A stretch of 64,000 bases of DNA. It comes from Coprinellus micaceus (taxonomy: Eukaryota; Basidiomycota; Agaricomycetes; Agaricales; Psathyrellaceae). The notes below the pieces were generated by a model. It worked only from the letters and a program-made list of their open reading frames with translations. It did not search any database and was not told the origin of the DNA. Every line of letters begins with the position of its first letter. Position 1 is the first letter of the stretch. Positions 1-12,212 of the stretch are shown here, in pieces. The translations under genes and the position numbers were made by a program. The stretch is taken from assembly GCA_951394405.1 (NCBI GenBank), contig OX596344.1:1054001-1118000 (forward strand), read 5' to 3'.

Positions 1-1106
1 GGCATGGTCCTCAATGATTCGCGGGACGCTCTCAAGCTGGAGCCCGACCGTTCCCAATGCCATGCTGTCAGAGACTTCGGATCGCCGAACCTCGACTGTC
101 CAGGACATGGGGGGACAGGAGGCCAAGGAAGGGAGGGGGAGAAAATGAGTCGAAGTGCGAGTCGAGGGTCAAACGGATGAGGAAAACGTTTAATCCAAGC
201 GGATTCACCTTTGCTCAAACCTATTCGCCTCTAATGCACATAGTACCTGGAATTCATTGCGTGGCGCACTCTCTAACTCTAATCACGCGCTCTCCCTCTT
301 CACGGCCAGTTAGACGACGGCCTTGAAGAAACGTCCCCTAACGCAGAACACAGTGGTGGCGACGTGGACGCAAGCCGATGCAAGAGTCCATGAAAGGGTT
401 TACGAGCATCCTTCTCGATTACGGTATCACACTCGGTGTGTGTGTACCTCAGAGGATCCTGGCTCGAACGATGGTAGAATGGAGCGTTCAGATATTGAAG
501 GGTTCGGGGATCCACTCAACGGGATTTGTAGGCCTCTACAGTGAGTGAATTCCGGCGGGGCTTCTGAATCGGGACAACCAAGACCTCCAGCATGTGGGTC
601 GAACAGGGTGCGTGCGTTTTGGTCACTTTGGCGAAGGTTCGGGGCATAGTACCTGCATTCCAAACAATTAAGCGCCCGAGTTGCACACATGATTACGGTT
701 TGGCGCTGTGTTGCTAACCATGTGGCGCAGCTCGACCTCATTAAACTGGCCCATAGCATGGGCGTTGAGGTGAGCGTGGGTTATGGATGTCTTGGGGTGA
801 GGGACTATCGTACATTTTTTATGCCCTGACCCTTGCTAACCATCCGGCGCAATACTGATCCCGGGCTCCTCTGCTGACCTTTGGGCGCTTAACGATCGAC
901 GGAGATGAAATGCGGTCTGAGTCAATTGAAATGCTGTGGACATTTGAGGTTCGATCACACGGCACTTCCAGAATGTCGTGACCGAGCGAATCCCCTCTGG
1001 AATAGAAGCACCACGCTGTGAAAGGTGAATGCTGCTGTGCAGATTCACGCGGTCTTCAGTTGATCGAAGCGGCGATTGCCACCCTTCTCCAACCTCCCCT
1101 TCCACC
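1..1106. other. Upstream region without a supportable gene
   Basis: Only short overlapping frames on both strands are present, with no recognisable domain and no chain of splice sites joining them. The last part is the 5' flank of the membrane-protein gene that starts at 1107. Confidence 0.5.
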
Positions 1107-2836
1107 ATGGCATCGCTGCTCTGGTATCTCGTACTTCTAAGCTCCACGTTTGCCTCTCCTGTTCTCGCTCCCTCTGATGCAGTCTGCGCAATCTGCCCGA
1201 CGGACTTCCCCGTAAATTACCTTGCGGACCACGCGACTACGCGCTCTGCTACCGACGCCACCCCCGTCTTCAATACCCAATACCGATCGACTATCGAGAT
1301 TCTCTGGAGTTGCCTTGCAATCATCTTCGCTTCTACCTGGATATGTGTTCATCCCAATGTCCCTGGGTACAACACCACAAAGCGGCAGAACCTCTGGAAG
1401 CGGGTGAAGCTGTTCGCATTGGCGATCTTTGCCCCGGAGTTCTTGGCCGTGTTCGCATTTTTTCAGTGGAGGGGCTCTCGGAGACTCCACAAGGAGTTTA
1501 GAGACAAGGCAATGGAGCTAAAAATACGTACGTTGAGAATCAGAATGATTGAAACCCGAACGTTCACAAACAGTCACTTCAGCCCTGGATTTGGACTCCA
1601 AGGACCCGCCACTGAAAACTCCAGAACCCACCACACCTGGCTTTTTAGGGGATACCCTGTCTAAACGTAAGCTATGGAGTGGATTGGATGAGGTTGGGGA
1701 TCGGTGCTGACTGATGTCATGAGTTAGCTCTCATTCCCAGTTCGGACGATCCGGTCCACAAGGAGATCGTGGCCACGTTTGCGCATCTATTGCACTACCC
1801 CGAGCGCGGACTTGGTTTTCTAGGGCGAGCCATGTCGTTGTACCAAGTTGACCCGCAGGAGACAGCTTGGACGCTCACCCATGCGCACTTCATTCAAGCA
1901 GGTGGGATTGTCTTCAAGGGCCCTGAGAACGACAACAGCGGTTTCAAGGAGCCTAGGGTCTGGAGATTGAAGAAAGATATACAGGGAAGTCCTGTCAGAA
2001 GTTGGACCGACGAAGACATCAAGAACTTCTTCGCCCTGCGACTCTCTGAGGCAGCCATCTCGGACAAAAGCAAGGGTAGCGCACTCGCGAAGACCCTTGT
2101 TGTGATGCAAGTCATGTGGTTTGTTGTCCAAACGGTCGCCAGGGCCCTCGAAGGCCTCCCCGTCACGCACCTGGAAGTTATGTGCCTGGCGTTCACTGTG
2201 TTCAATATCGGGATGTACGCGTGCTGGTGGGATAAGCCACTCGATGTGGAATGTCCGCTGGAGGTGCTGGGTATCCCAGGTGGAAGGTCGAGCCGGGAAA
2301 GTGACTGGGTCAATGCATTGCTCGGTGGCCTTGATGAGCTTCCAGTGGGTAGGTGGATATGCTCACCCCAAACAAAGTTTTATCCCAGTCTTTACTGCTA
2401 CCGCAGAGTCACAGATAGTGTTTACCTCCTGGATAATTATTTTCCCACTGATAGAAAGGATGCTCTTGGTGGTGCTTTCACCTTGGCACTTTCATTTACG
2501 TCGGCCACCTTTGGCGCCCTCCATACCATTGGTTGGTCACTGCCCTCCCCATCCCAAGCTGAGCACACACTATGGCGCATTTCTTGCCTCGTTCTGATGT
2601 GCTATCCACTTGTACCCTTGGTCATCATCCCATCTATTGTGCTCCTGGAGCGTTGTGTTTCTTCCGAGGTGCTTGATGTGTATGGCTTGTGTCTGGCCTT
2701 TATTTCATTCCTCGGCGCCATCGCATATATAGGAGCCCGCTTCATCCTTCTTGTTCTTCCCTTCCTCGAACTTCGGGACCTTCCTCCACTAGCTCACCAA
2801 ACTATCTCCTGGTCCAACTTTCTTCCTCATATTTGA
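1107..2836 (+). CDS. Orphan integral membrane protein of the Agaricomycete 'FIPHI-tail' family
   Basis: Exons 1107-1527, 1583-1666 and 1728-2836 give 537 residues. The ATG at 1107 is preferred to the in-frame ATG at 1029 because it starts directly with a hydrophobic signal peptide (MASLLWYLVLLSSTFASPVLA is the run-in). A conserved-looking segment, ILWSCLAIIFASTWICVHPN, follows near residue 70. The C-terminal half has several hydrophobic helices and ends in WSNFLPHI, the hallmark end of a large, uncharacterised, multicopy mushroom family. Function is unknown; membrane location is inferred from the helices. A further 66-nt intron at 2349-2414 (GTAGGT donor, CACAG acceptor) would keep the frame and remove 22 residues, so that part of the model is uncertain. 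Confidence 0.85.
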
Positions 2837-5800
2837 CACATCCCTCCCTTCTACTTATCTGTTGTACAACACCTCTATGCAACCTCTATTTATCCCGCGC
2901 GGCCACTTTCACTGCATATATATCGCCTTTCTGTATTGGTTATCATCGCTACCACTTGTCTAGGATCTGCAGAATTTGTATGTCTCTCGTTCTTCAAAGG
3001 GGGATATAGGTGCGTTGAGTGCATTGGGTGCGATTTATTCAGTGCTAGATCCATCGAGTATCCCCAAAGCTGGCTTCATTCCATAGCTCTCTCCTGAAGC
3101 TAGCTATCGTCTCGAATCTTTGCTGTGCTAGGTCCCGATCTCATCGTCCGCAATCCTAAGTCCTCAGGTTTAATGGGCATGTCACATCGAAGGCCTCTTC
3201 CCTTCTTCGGGCCCTTGTGATCGGTGATAGGTTGTGGAGATGATGTCCCGACTGCCTACGGACACCCTCAAATGTATCCGTTCTCCGACACCGCGCGGTA
3301 GCACGGGTGTCGTTCCTCTTCGCCTCACGATTCCCGTCTTGCCGCATGGTGCAGAACGGAAGTCGACCTTCCGAGCTCCGAACCTCTTAGTATAAAAACC
3401 CAATGTATTTACCTACATTCTCTAGCTCGTTCTCCCCAAAGGTCACTCCCACTCTCCGTTTCCCCAATGCCAATTTCTCGTGGACTCAGAATTCCCCTCG
3501 AACTCGAGCGACCCTCACGCACCCGTAGGGGTTAGGGTCCTCACACGGACCCCCGCGTCGCCGTGTACCGGTCAGGTTTGCGAGCGGCGGAGTGTCTACG
3601 AATAGAATTTCGGCTTTGTTGTACCATCGCCTTACTTTCTTCCCATGCCACCGAGCCTCCAAGCACCCCGACAGTAACGGCTTCCATGCCCCGAGGGAGA
3701 GATAGTAATTTCCCTTGGCCGCGCACGGGTTGACTTTCTATCAGATGAACATCTTCTTCATCGCTGCGGCGCTCGGTTGTGGTGTGTCGACGAGAGAACT
3801 ACAGTGGGTAAGGTTAGGTCTCGATTCAATTTTGAATGTAAAGGTAAGAAATTTAAAGCGGTAGTACCCACCCCGCTGATAGACTGGTTTCGGCGTCTAC
3901 CTCGCAGAGTGCGCAGATGGTGTCTCGGAGGTCTGTGATCTCGGCCAGGGACTCATGTTTACAGATCGGCGAAAGCGAGGTTACGATCGCGAGGTAGACT
4001 TGGAGTGGACGTCAAGCGACAAATCCCCTCGTCAACGTCGCCACACATTCTCCCCATCTAGACTCGCTTTGACGTTGATCGGGAACCTAAACAAGAGTAC
4101 AAGTAGGCCAGCTTTACTATAGCTCTGCGGAAAGGTGTCGCTAACACGAACCAAGCCCCAATTCCTCTACGTCCACTCGTCCACACCGTCGGCCCACTCG
4201 AGGAGTCTGCTCATTCAGTGTGGGTTGACCTGACCACGAGCACGACGTCGACGTGCATAAAGGCGGTTCTTATCCAATAACCTAATTCTATATCGTCTTC
4301 AGCCGTCCCGGGGGTAACGGTTTCGACTGTCGGGGAGGACCACTCCTGTCTCTTTGCCCCATCCTATTGGCCATGCTGACGGGCTACCGGCTCCTTTCAT
4401 CCCTCTAGGTGTTGTGGTCTCCTGCGCCCCTGAGGTCCACTTTCCCCACCCTCGAGCCATCCCAGTACCCAGCTCAGTTAGGTTCGTATTCCTAGCCAAC
4501 GAATCGAGGCTTAGACTACTACGCTCTCTTCGGCCATAGAACGAGCTACAACCATCGGCTCCTCCCAACTTCTCCTAGGCTTGACTTCTGACCCCTTCTA
4601 CCCGCCCCTACCATCCATAGAATCCAGTGGCATGCTCGGGTCTCGCTACCACGTCCTGTATGGGGGTGTGAATGGAGTCTTTTTTTCGGAGGTCGCGCGG
4701 GCAAAAACCCGCTGAGGGCCACATAAACTGCACAAGGGGTGGATGGAAAAGTGGGAGGTGTAAGGTTGGGAAAGGGTATTACGAGCAATGAAACGGTAGA
4801 AGGTAGCGGTCAACTCGCTGGACCAAAGGCATGGCCAGTCGCCACGGATGGGGTTACAATGGTCGCTCAATTATCCTTGCAGCCCTTCTCGTGGTAGGGC
4901 CTCGTGTGGGGCTGGCCAGTATGGGAACGGGGAATCCTGAATACGGCCCAACTCAAGCAAGGGTACTTATTGCTGCCAGTCTTAGTCGGGAGGTACGTGA
5001 ATGTTGGCGGGTGCTATCGGCCGTTCATCCGGGCACACCTGGGTGGACTGATTCCGCGTTCGAGCGTCCTGATGATTGCGGCAGTCCTCAGGGCTTGTCC
5101 TAGCAATCGAGAACTCTTACGATGGCTAGGCTGCCGACGCTGAAATAGGACCCCCGCGTAACTACCCGAGTCAAGAATGGTGTACAACCGCCGGTTCGGG
5201 AGCTCGATACAGCTATGCTCAATGACGAACAACGACAAGACGATGCGGCGAGACCGAGGAGTGCACGATGACTCGGGTGATAAAAGGCAGCGATGGTAGT
5301 AGAGGCGCGTGGGGGTCTGCGAGGGAGTGATGGAAGACGGGAGCGCGAAGGTGCCTAGAAGTGAAGTGGGATACGGAGGAGGCTCAGTGGCGGATGAAGG
5401 AGGGCAGGATAGACGGGGAGGGGAGGTATGACATTTCGTTTTAATGGGAGAGGGGAGGTGAAATCAGATCTTTAGAGCGTCGGAAAGTCGATGAATTGAA
5501 CCCAGGAGAGGCGGCGGCGTTGAGCAGGCTGAATGTTCCGTGGGCCAATTTAAGTCACCCGGACCCCGAGGGCGACCCCTCCGATAACGACATTCTTGAC
5601 AGGTAAGCGCCGTCAAGAGTTACTGTGCTGAATCCCGCCGTTCGAGATACATGCAGTCGGTTGAGAGGAGGGGAAGCAGAGACGAGGGGGGAGAAATGAT
5701 TCAGACTGTAGAAATTTGACCCATATCTGGCCGAGAAACCGGTTGATGGGTCCCATTCCTCCCATTTCGGGTTAGATTTGGCCGCGATTGCACCCAAATC

Positions 5801-8800
5801 CTTCGCGTTCGGACGCATTCCACTTCACCCTCTTCGTGCTCCGCTGTCTTCTTCGTTCTTCAATCCCACCAATTGCGACCCGAACCTGCAGGAGACCTGC
5901 GCCCCCAATAACCTCATCGTCCCATCCTTCAGCATCCGTGTCCAAAACCCTCATCGACGTCCTCCCTCGCCCACACAGTATCACCGCCCCCGCCTGGGCC
6001 TCCTGGCCTCCGACGGCGGAAGAGGCGTAAGCGTATCAAAGGGTTCTTCTCCGCGATCGTATGCCCCCAGCGTGGAGGCTGAGCACCGCGGGGTACATGG
6101 AGCGGTGATGGCTCCGAAGTGACCAGGATGACGCGCTGGGTACGTTGCAGTTGGCCTTGAACGAGCTTGAGAGCATACTGACTTCTTTGGTAGAGCTAGA
6201 AGTAGGCCCACGGGCCCACATTCGACCCTTTCAGCCATTGGCACTGTGTTCAGTACGACTTGAAGCTCTTAAAATCCGTCGCCGTGTCTCTTCCAACGCG
6301 AGACCCACTGAACGATTCACCAATTCGGTTCGCCGTAAGAGCTTCGACCGTCGAGGCGAGCAACCCCATCGCAAGTATTTCCGTCTCGACTCCAAGGGGC
6401 AGTCCATTGAGAGCCTCCTCCCCCTTCGAGCTCCCCCCGGAGACCACAATCGTGCGCCCCAGGTGCGTAGAAACGATTCCTCATTGAGGGTGAATGATAT
6501 TGACTGGCATGGCAGGCACATCTCTTCGTACCACCAGATTTCAATGGAGACCCGGCGTGGGAGTCATCGCTTTGTATCAGAGGAAGGAATTGCGGGGGAG
6601 GTTCCACGGGCGCGAGGATACAGGGAAGCCATGCGCCTGGCTACGAAAGGACGATGATGTTGATGCGGATCGACCAACCGCTTTGGAGGGCTTTCATGGA
6701 GCCACGAAGAGATGCACGTAGCGGAACCGCTGCTTCAACGAGCGATGGAAGAACGCGGATAGCACCCCCCAATCGCCCAGAACTCGTTGCACCCAAGCGG
6801 CCCCTTTCGAACGCAGGACCCAAATCCCATGCCTCAGTCCGAACATAAAGCCCCATCGTCATTCTCCCATCGCAGATTTCTCTCCGTTATCCCTCCCGTC
6901 TACGCGACCACGTTCCTATCGTCTCCCAATAACTCATCAGACACGCGGATCTTTGGACACTGCGGGGTGAACCGATTGTCGGCGTCGCCTGTCGTTCAGC
7001 GGCCAGGCAAGTGTCACTCAGTAAAGGGGAGTTTCACACTCGGACCTCGATACGGGTGTGGCTGGTGTATGCCATCGACCTCAGCTGGAACCGAACCGAT
7101 TTCGAGGTACCGCATAGGGTGTCGTCGATCCTCCGAGCAGCGGCGACCCCGGGCCATGGCAGACATCTCTCTCTCTCTAACACAGAGGTAAGTCATGTAC
7201 GTCTTCTCACCCCATAGTCCGACTGGGTAGAAATTGCCCCGGTCTCGTCACTCCCAAGCAGACAGGCGAGCTGGCCCCGTAGCTCCTCGCGATGTACTTT
7301 GACTTGGAGAAGCCCAGGCTTCAAACTCTGCCAGCACGGCTGACCTTGAACGGAGCAGGGCTTTCGACTTACCCCTTCCATTCATGTCACGATCTGTTTT
7401 GTGTTGTGTTTGAACGAAGGCGGCCAGAGGTCATCAGCGCCAAAGGTCGTAGCCGACGAGGGTCTGCGTGTGCGTCGGCCTACGGTAGCGCCGAACTTAC
7501 CTCTGCCGGCCTTGCTCGGTTTCACCGTTCTTACAGACAAAGATGTAGACCCACGCCCTGATCTAAAATATGCGGACGCCAAGCTGCACTTCGTGTCTTC
7601 GAGGGAAATCTCCGTCACAATATCCCATTGATTAGACTTCCTCCTGCCCGTTCTTGACACCCTTCCCCTGTTTTAGTGCTAGTCGCAGGCCACATTGCGT
7701 TCGCGAGGATGACGAAGATGGGTTTCAGGAAGAGTTCCGGAGCGTGATCTTCGCCGCAGATGGAATCTGGGGTGGAATGCGTGTGGTGCAGGGCAGGACT
7801 GAAGGCTGACTCCGACGCTCACATTCTGTCGAAGTCTTGGTGGATTGGGTACGATTACGACCGCCACTTGAAATAATTGAGCTGAAGAGGACGCACCCTG
7901 TCGATACCGACTTACATTCTCCAATACCCAACAATCTTTCACCTACCAGTTCACGCCCTCCGACGCGAGTTCCCCCACGCCGCTTTTTGGGTCTCTCCGC
8001 GTTGTACCACTGTCGTTGTGGCGCTTCTTCGTATTAAAACATAGCTTTCAGGGCTATGCATTTCCAAACTTTTTGCCATTGAGCGATAGAGAGAAACTGA
8101 GATAGGGTGGTTATGATACAAGGCGCCTAGGCCCGTTTCGAGGGGTTTCCACCCAAATTCCCAGTTTCGGAAAAGCACGTGATGTCCATCATTAATCATT
8201 ATTGATTTACGCGAATCTACCACATTTGAACCAAATTCAACCCAAATCCTCCGTGGCTTTCACATTTGTCGCCGCAACCCCTCTTTCCCTACAGCAACCT
8301 ATCACAAGAACCTCACCTTCGTCCGTGTGGCAGATATGACGCCTCAGGCTTCAGAGGTTGGCTCCCTCCTCCGCAGCTTATCTAGGGCAATAGCATTAGC
8401 ACAAGGTAGGGAATGATGATGAGCAGAGGTAGGCACTGGGTTATTCCTGCGCAGAACCCCAATAAAATCATGAACTGACCTCACTCATTAGAAAGGCGCC
8501 CTCGCCCGAATGGTTACGTCAAGCCGCCCTCGACAGACACGGAACCCCAGTTAGCACTCACCGCGTTGATCAAGATCCACTATCGCCTCCCCGCCGTCTC
8601 GTGTTCACTATTTAGTGTCTGTTGACACTGACGCACGCCGAAGACCGAGACAATGCCGACGGTCCTGCCAACTTCTTCGACCCCGAAGCGTCAGCCTAAC
8701 GTGTCGATCCCGAAATGCTTCTGCCCCCCTCAACACTCCCGAACTACTCACCTATACCCTAAGAGGAGATTGCAGGGTTCCATGACGGCAGCATATGGAC

Positions 8801-11800
8801 GTTCTGAACCGCGGTGCCCACCGACAGGCATACCGGATCGTCCATACATATATATCCGTGCCAATCAGGGACAAGGAAGCGCATGTGACGACCCTCGACC
8901 CCGCAAACGCCTCAGCCCTGCAGGGGCCGAGATCGACCGCCGTTGGGGAGCGTCACAATCGCAGTGGCGGGTAATGCAGAATGTTGGGAAGCACGATCGA
9001 GGAAGCACCTGGAGGTGCAGAGTAGTTTCTCACCCAGCCTGCTAGGGTCTCCTCTCTTCGACATATCCCTCAACTTACGTGTTGTGAATGCGCTCGTGCA
9101 AGGAACCTCTTACCAGGGGCGATTGTAACGGCTCCCCGCTGTCAATCCCACTGTCGGGAGAACCGTATCCAGGGAACCATGGTGAGCCAGGTGAGCCTTA
9201 TGCTTTCTTCTAAAGTTACCTCGCCGATCCTTTCCACGACGTAACTTCAACCTTTATCATTACCGAGACGATAAAGTTGGTCATGGGCGCTTCGACTGAC
9301 AATGTAATTCAACGAAGTGTCTCCAGCCAAGGGACAGGATCGCCCCTCACGCACCGGTACATCCCTAGTAGCTTTTCAGGCATTCATTGCGTCTACGATG
9401 CATCTAGTCCGTTGCCGTCCCGCACCACAGCGGCCCGCGAACTGACTTGAAGTGCTCTAGATGCACGTTCCCCAGGTACGTCTAAAGCCGAAACCCACGC
9501 AGAGCCCAAATCTAGGTGTGTCTCTGCCTTCGTTTCCGTTCCAGGGTAGATGGCCACGCACTTCCACCCGGCGCCTGGTGCCCGTTTTTCGATGTCCCGT
9601 TCCCACTTCAATGGAGTTTGACCGTCTACTTCTAGGTGCACGGAGACAACGCTGATATCGTTGAGACCGCAGTAACCAGTATCGGCCGCACAATCAATCC
9701 GGGGAGATGGGGCCATAAGAAAAGTTTCGTCGACTTTCCGGATGTAGAGGGGTTCCTTCCGATATGGAGGGCAGTCCGGGGCGTACATCCCGACCGGGAT
9801 GGCGATCCAGAGAATCGTTACCCTGCTCATCGCAGAAGGAAGACGGCCAAATAGGCGTAAGAAAAGAAGAAATACGAGGCGTTTGTAAGCTTACGACCTG
9901 GTTCTACTCACGTGGCTAAGAACTGACTTGAATGTTATTAAATAGGTCACGAAACGCGGTGCTCCCATTCCACAAAGAGAAGTGTTTGTTCTGAAACTGA
10001 CGCGGGGGATGATAATTCTTCTTGACACCCACAGATTACGATCCCAGGGCCAGTCAGCATCGCGAGCCCTGAGGCCGAGCTCGCTTCTATGTGCCTTCCG
10101 GGCCTGGTATTGATAAGTTTCGAGGACTCGGGTTCGGGGACGAGTCATATTAATCGATCGGTAGTCTAACCTACTGGACCTGGCGAAGCTCATAGACTTG
10201 CTGGGGCTGTACCAGAAAGTGATACCCCTTCCCACCTTTTGGTGGCCGACATACCGCCATGATTACCAGGAGTTCATGACTAACATGGATCTGCGCCATT
10301 AGTTTTGGAAGAGCCGTCATAATCATTGACGCTGTCATATGCTTACCACTTCTAACTTGATTTTTGGCTGCAGCACAGATAATCAGTCTAAGGAACGTTC
10401 TAGTGGCATGTCTTCGAGTGGGTCTCCGTGTTCGTCTCGACCGCCATAACCAAAACCAGCTAACTCAATATGTTGCATAGTAGGACCATCGCAAGGTTTT
10501 TCTGTTTCATCTCTCCCCGCACTAAATGCGGTCTACAAGGCCTGTTACTCGGTTGCGGTTCATCCTATGAGTTACCCGGTTACCTATAGCGGAGCTGCTT
10601 AGACTATAGAAGGACCTAGAGACGGAGCCTCCCTGCTTCGGCAACCTTAGGGCTTGCATTGAGGGACGTCATCATGAACGCTATCCCCTTGTTCTATTTT
10701 CAAGCAGTGGGCCATTGTGTCTGCGCCTCTGCTTAGATTCGGCTTCGCTGTGAGAGCCCAACCCTTCCCCGTGAGCAGGATAAGGATATTCGGCTCAGAA
10801 GACAAGCTCTGCTCCATATCGCCCCATCCCGATGGACCATGGTACGGTGTAGCTCGGGTTTCATATGGGGTGTGTAATGCCAGCCTGCGAAAGGATGCCT
10901 CGAAAGCGATTAACATCTTCAGGCGTCCTTTCCTCCTCACGCTCACCACGTTCCTGGACTTGGGCCACTAGGCCCGGTGGAACTCCTGTGGCTAGGTGAA
11001 CCGGGTTCACCCACTGCCGCAACGGGAAAGTTTAAATTCCCAATATCGTAAACGGAACACCGGTCGCTATCACTTGCACCGGGTGGAAGACAAATCCCTC
11101 ATTTGTTTGGTGTTTCTTGGACAGCGCCATATCAACGCAGCACCACCCGAGTCACTCGCCGTCATTCCGCTATTAAAGGGGCGTCATTCCTTATCAGAAG
11201 ATTGAAGTGAAATTTCGGGTACACAGAAACACAAATGGTTAATTCCGCGCGCCTTCAGAACATGACTTCGTCGCCATGATAAGGCTCGATCGTTTGGACT
11301 CGGCAAGGAAGACCATAAACCACAGGTATTCTATCTTAACTCCCTTTCGAAGGTATAAACCGAGAACTCGCGCATCTGAGAAACATCATATTCCAGAGCT
11401 TCTACGAATCTTCCCCTTGAGTATACCATCCCGGTAAGCGCCCGCTGGGTGTCGAAAAGCGCCGGCCTGACCCAATCGGCAATTCCCGGGCTGTGCCCAC
11501 GGGCCACGCTTGCCTTCTGATGGTTTGCTTTGTCCAAGGTTTGAGTTTGTTCTTCCGCCCATGTGCTCTTGCGTTGTCTTCATAACGCTACCTACCTCGC
11601 TCCAGGTATCCCTAGGTTGTCGCAAGTGCTAGCACAGCAAAGGTGATACGGGGTAATTTAACTCCCAGTGGAGATTGGCGGTAGTGGTTCGATACCGAGC
11701 CTCAGGGACTGGGAAGTCCACTCCAGAATCTCGGTTTTGAGGAAGACAACGCCTAAGCTACGTGTAAGGCCATTTCTGGTGAGTCTCGGGTCCCTTCCAA

Positions 11801-12212
11801 GTCTAAATCGTGCATCGTGACGAACTGATGCCTGCCTCATTCGGTTAGAAGACTTCCTTTCGAGCCCGATTATGTAGAGGATCCTTCATCTACGGGCAGG
11901 TGTAAACGAAAACGCTACCGTGGTCCAGGTTCATCATGTATACCCTGGATCAGAGCGCGTACTCATCGCCTCCAGATGAGCTCCGACTAGATGGAGCCCC
12001 ATTCAACATACACGATCTCTGATACATCGCTCTCGAAGTGACGTACTGAACCGACGACAATGGGTACCTACTCCTGCTTCAGATCATACTGTTGTCGATT
12101 CTTATCTGCACCCTTCCGAACTTAATTATTCGTTTTTGTTCGCTTACCCCTCTCTCTTCTCTATAAGACCGACGAACCTTGGATCAGCCCTCCAGAAACG
12201 CCCCCAGCAGTC
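2837..12212. other. 9.4 kb region with no supportable gene
   Basis: Both strands carry only short, overlapping frames (at most about 170 codons) with no recognisable domain, no convincing exon chain and no terminal repeats that I can see. Parts of 5780-6720 and 7400-7630 read somewhat like decayed coding sequence, for example an intron-like GTGCGT...CTGGCATGGCAG stretch at about 6462-6515. I could not connect these into a protein or assign a family. The last few hundred bases are the PKS promoter region. The composition is mixed, not obviously AT-rich. Confidence 0.5.

Noticed and set aside
6145..6657. 170-codon plus frame in the gene-free block
   Set aside because: Arg/Ser-rich without a domain, overlapping other frames of similar length on both strands.
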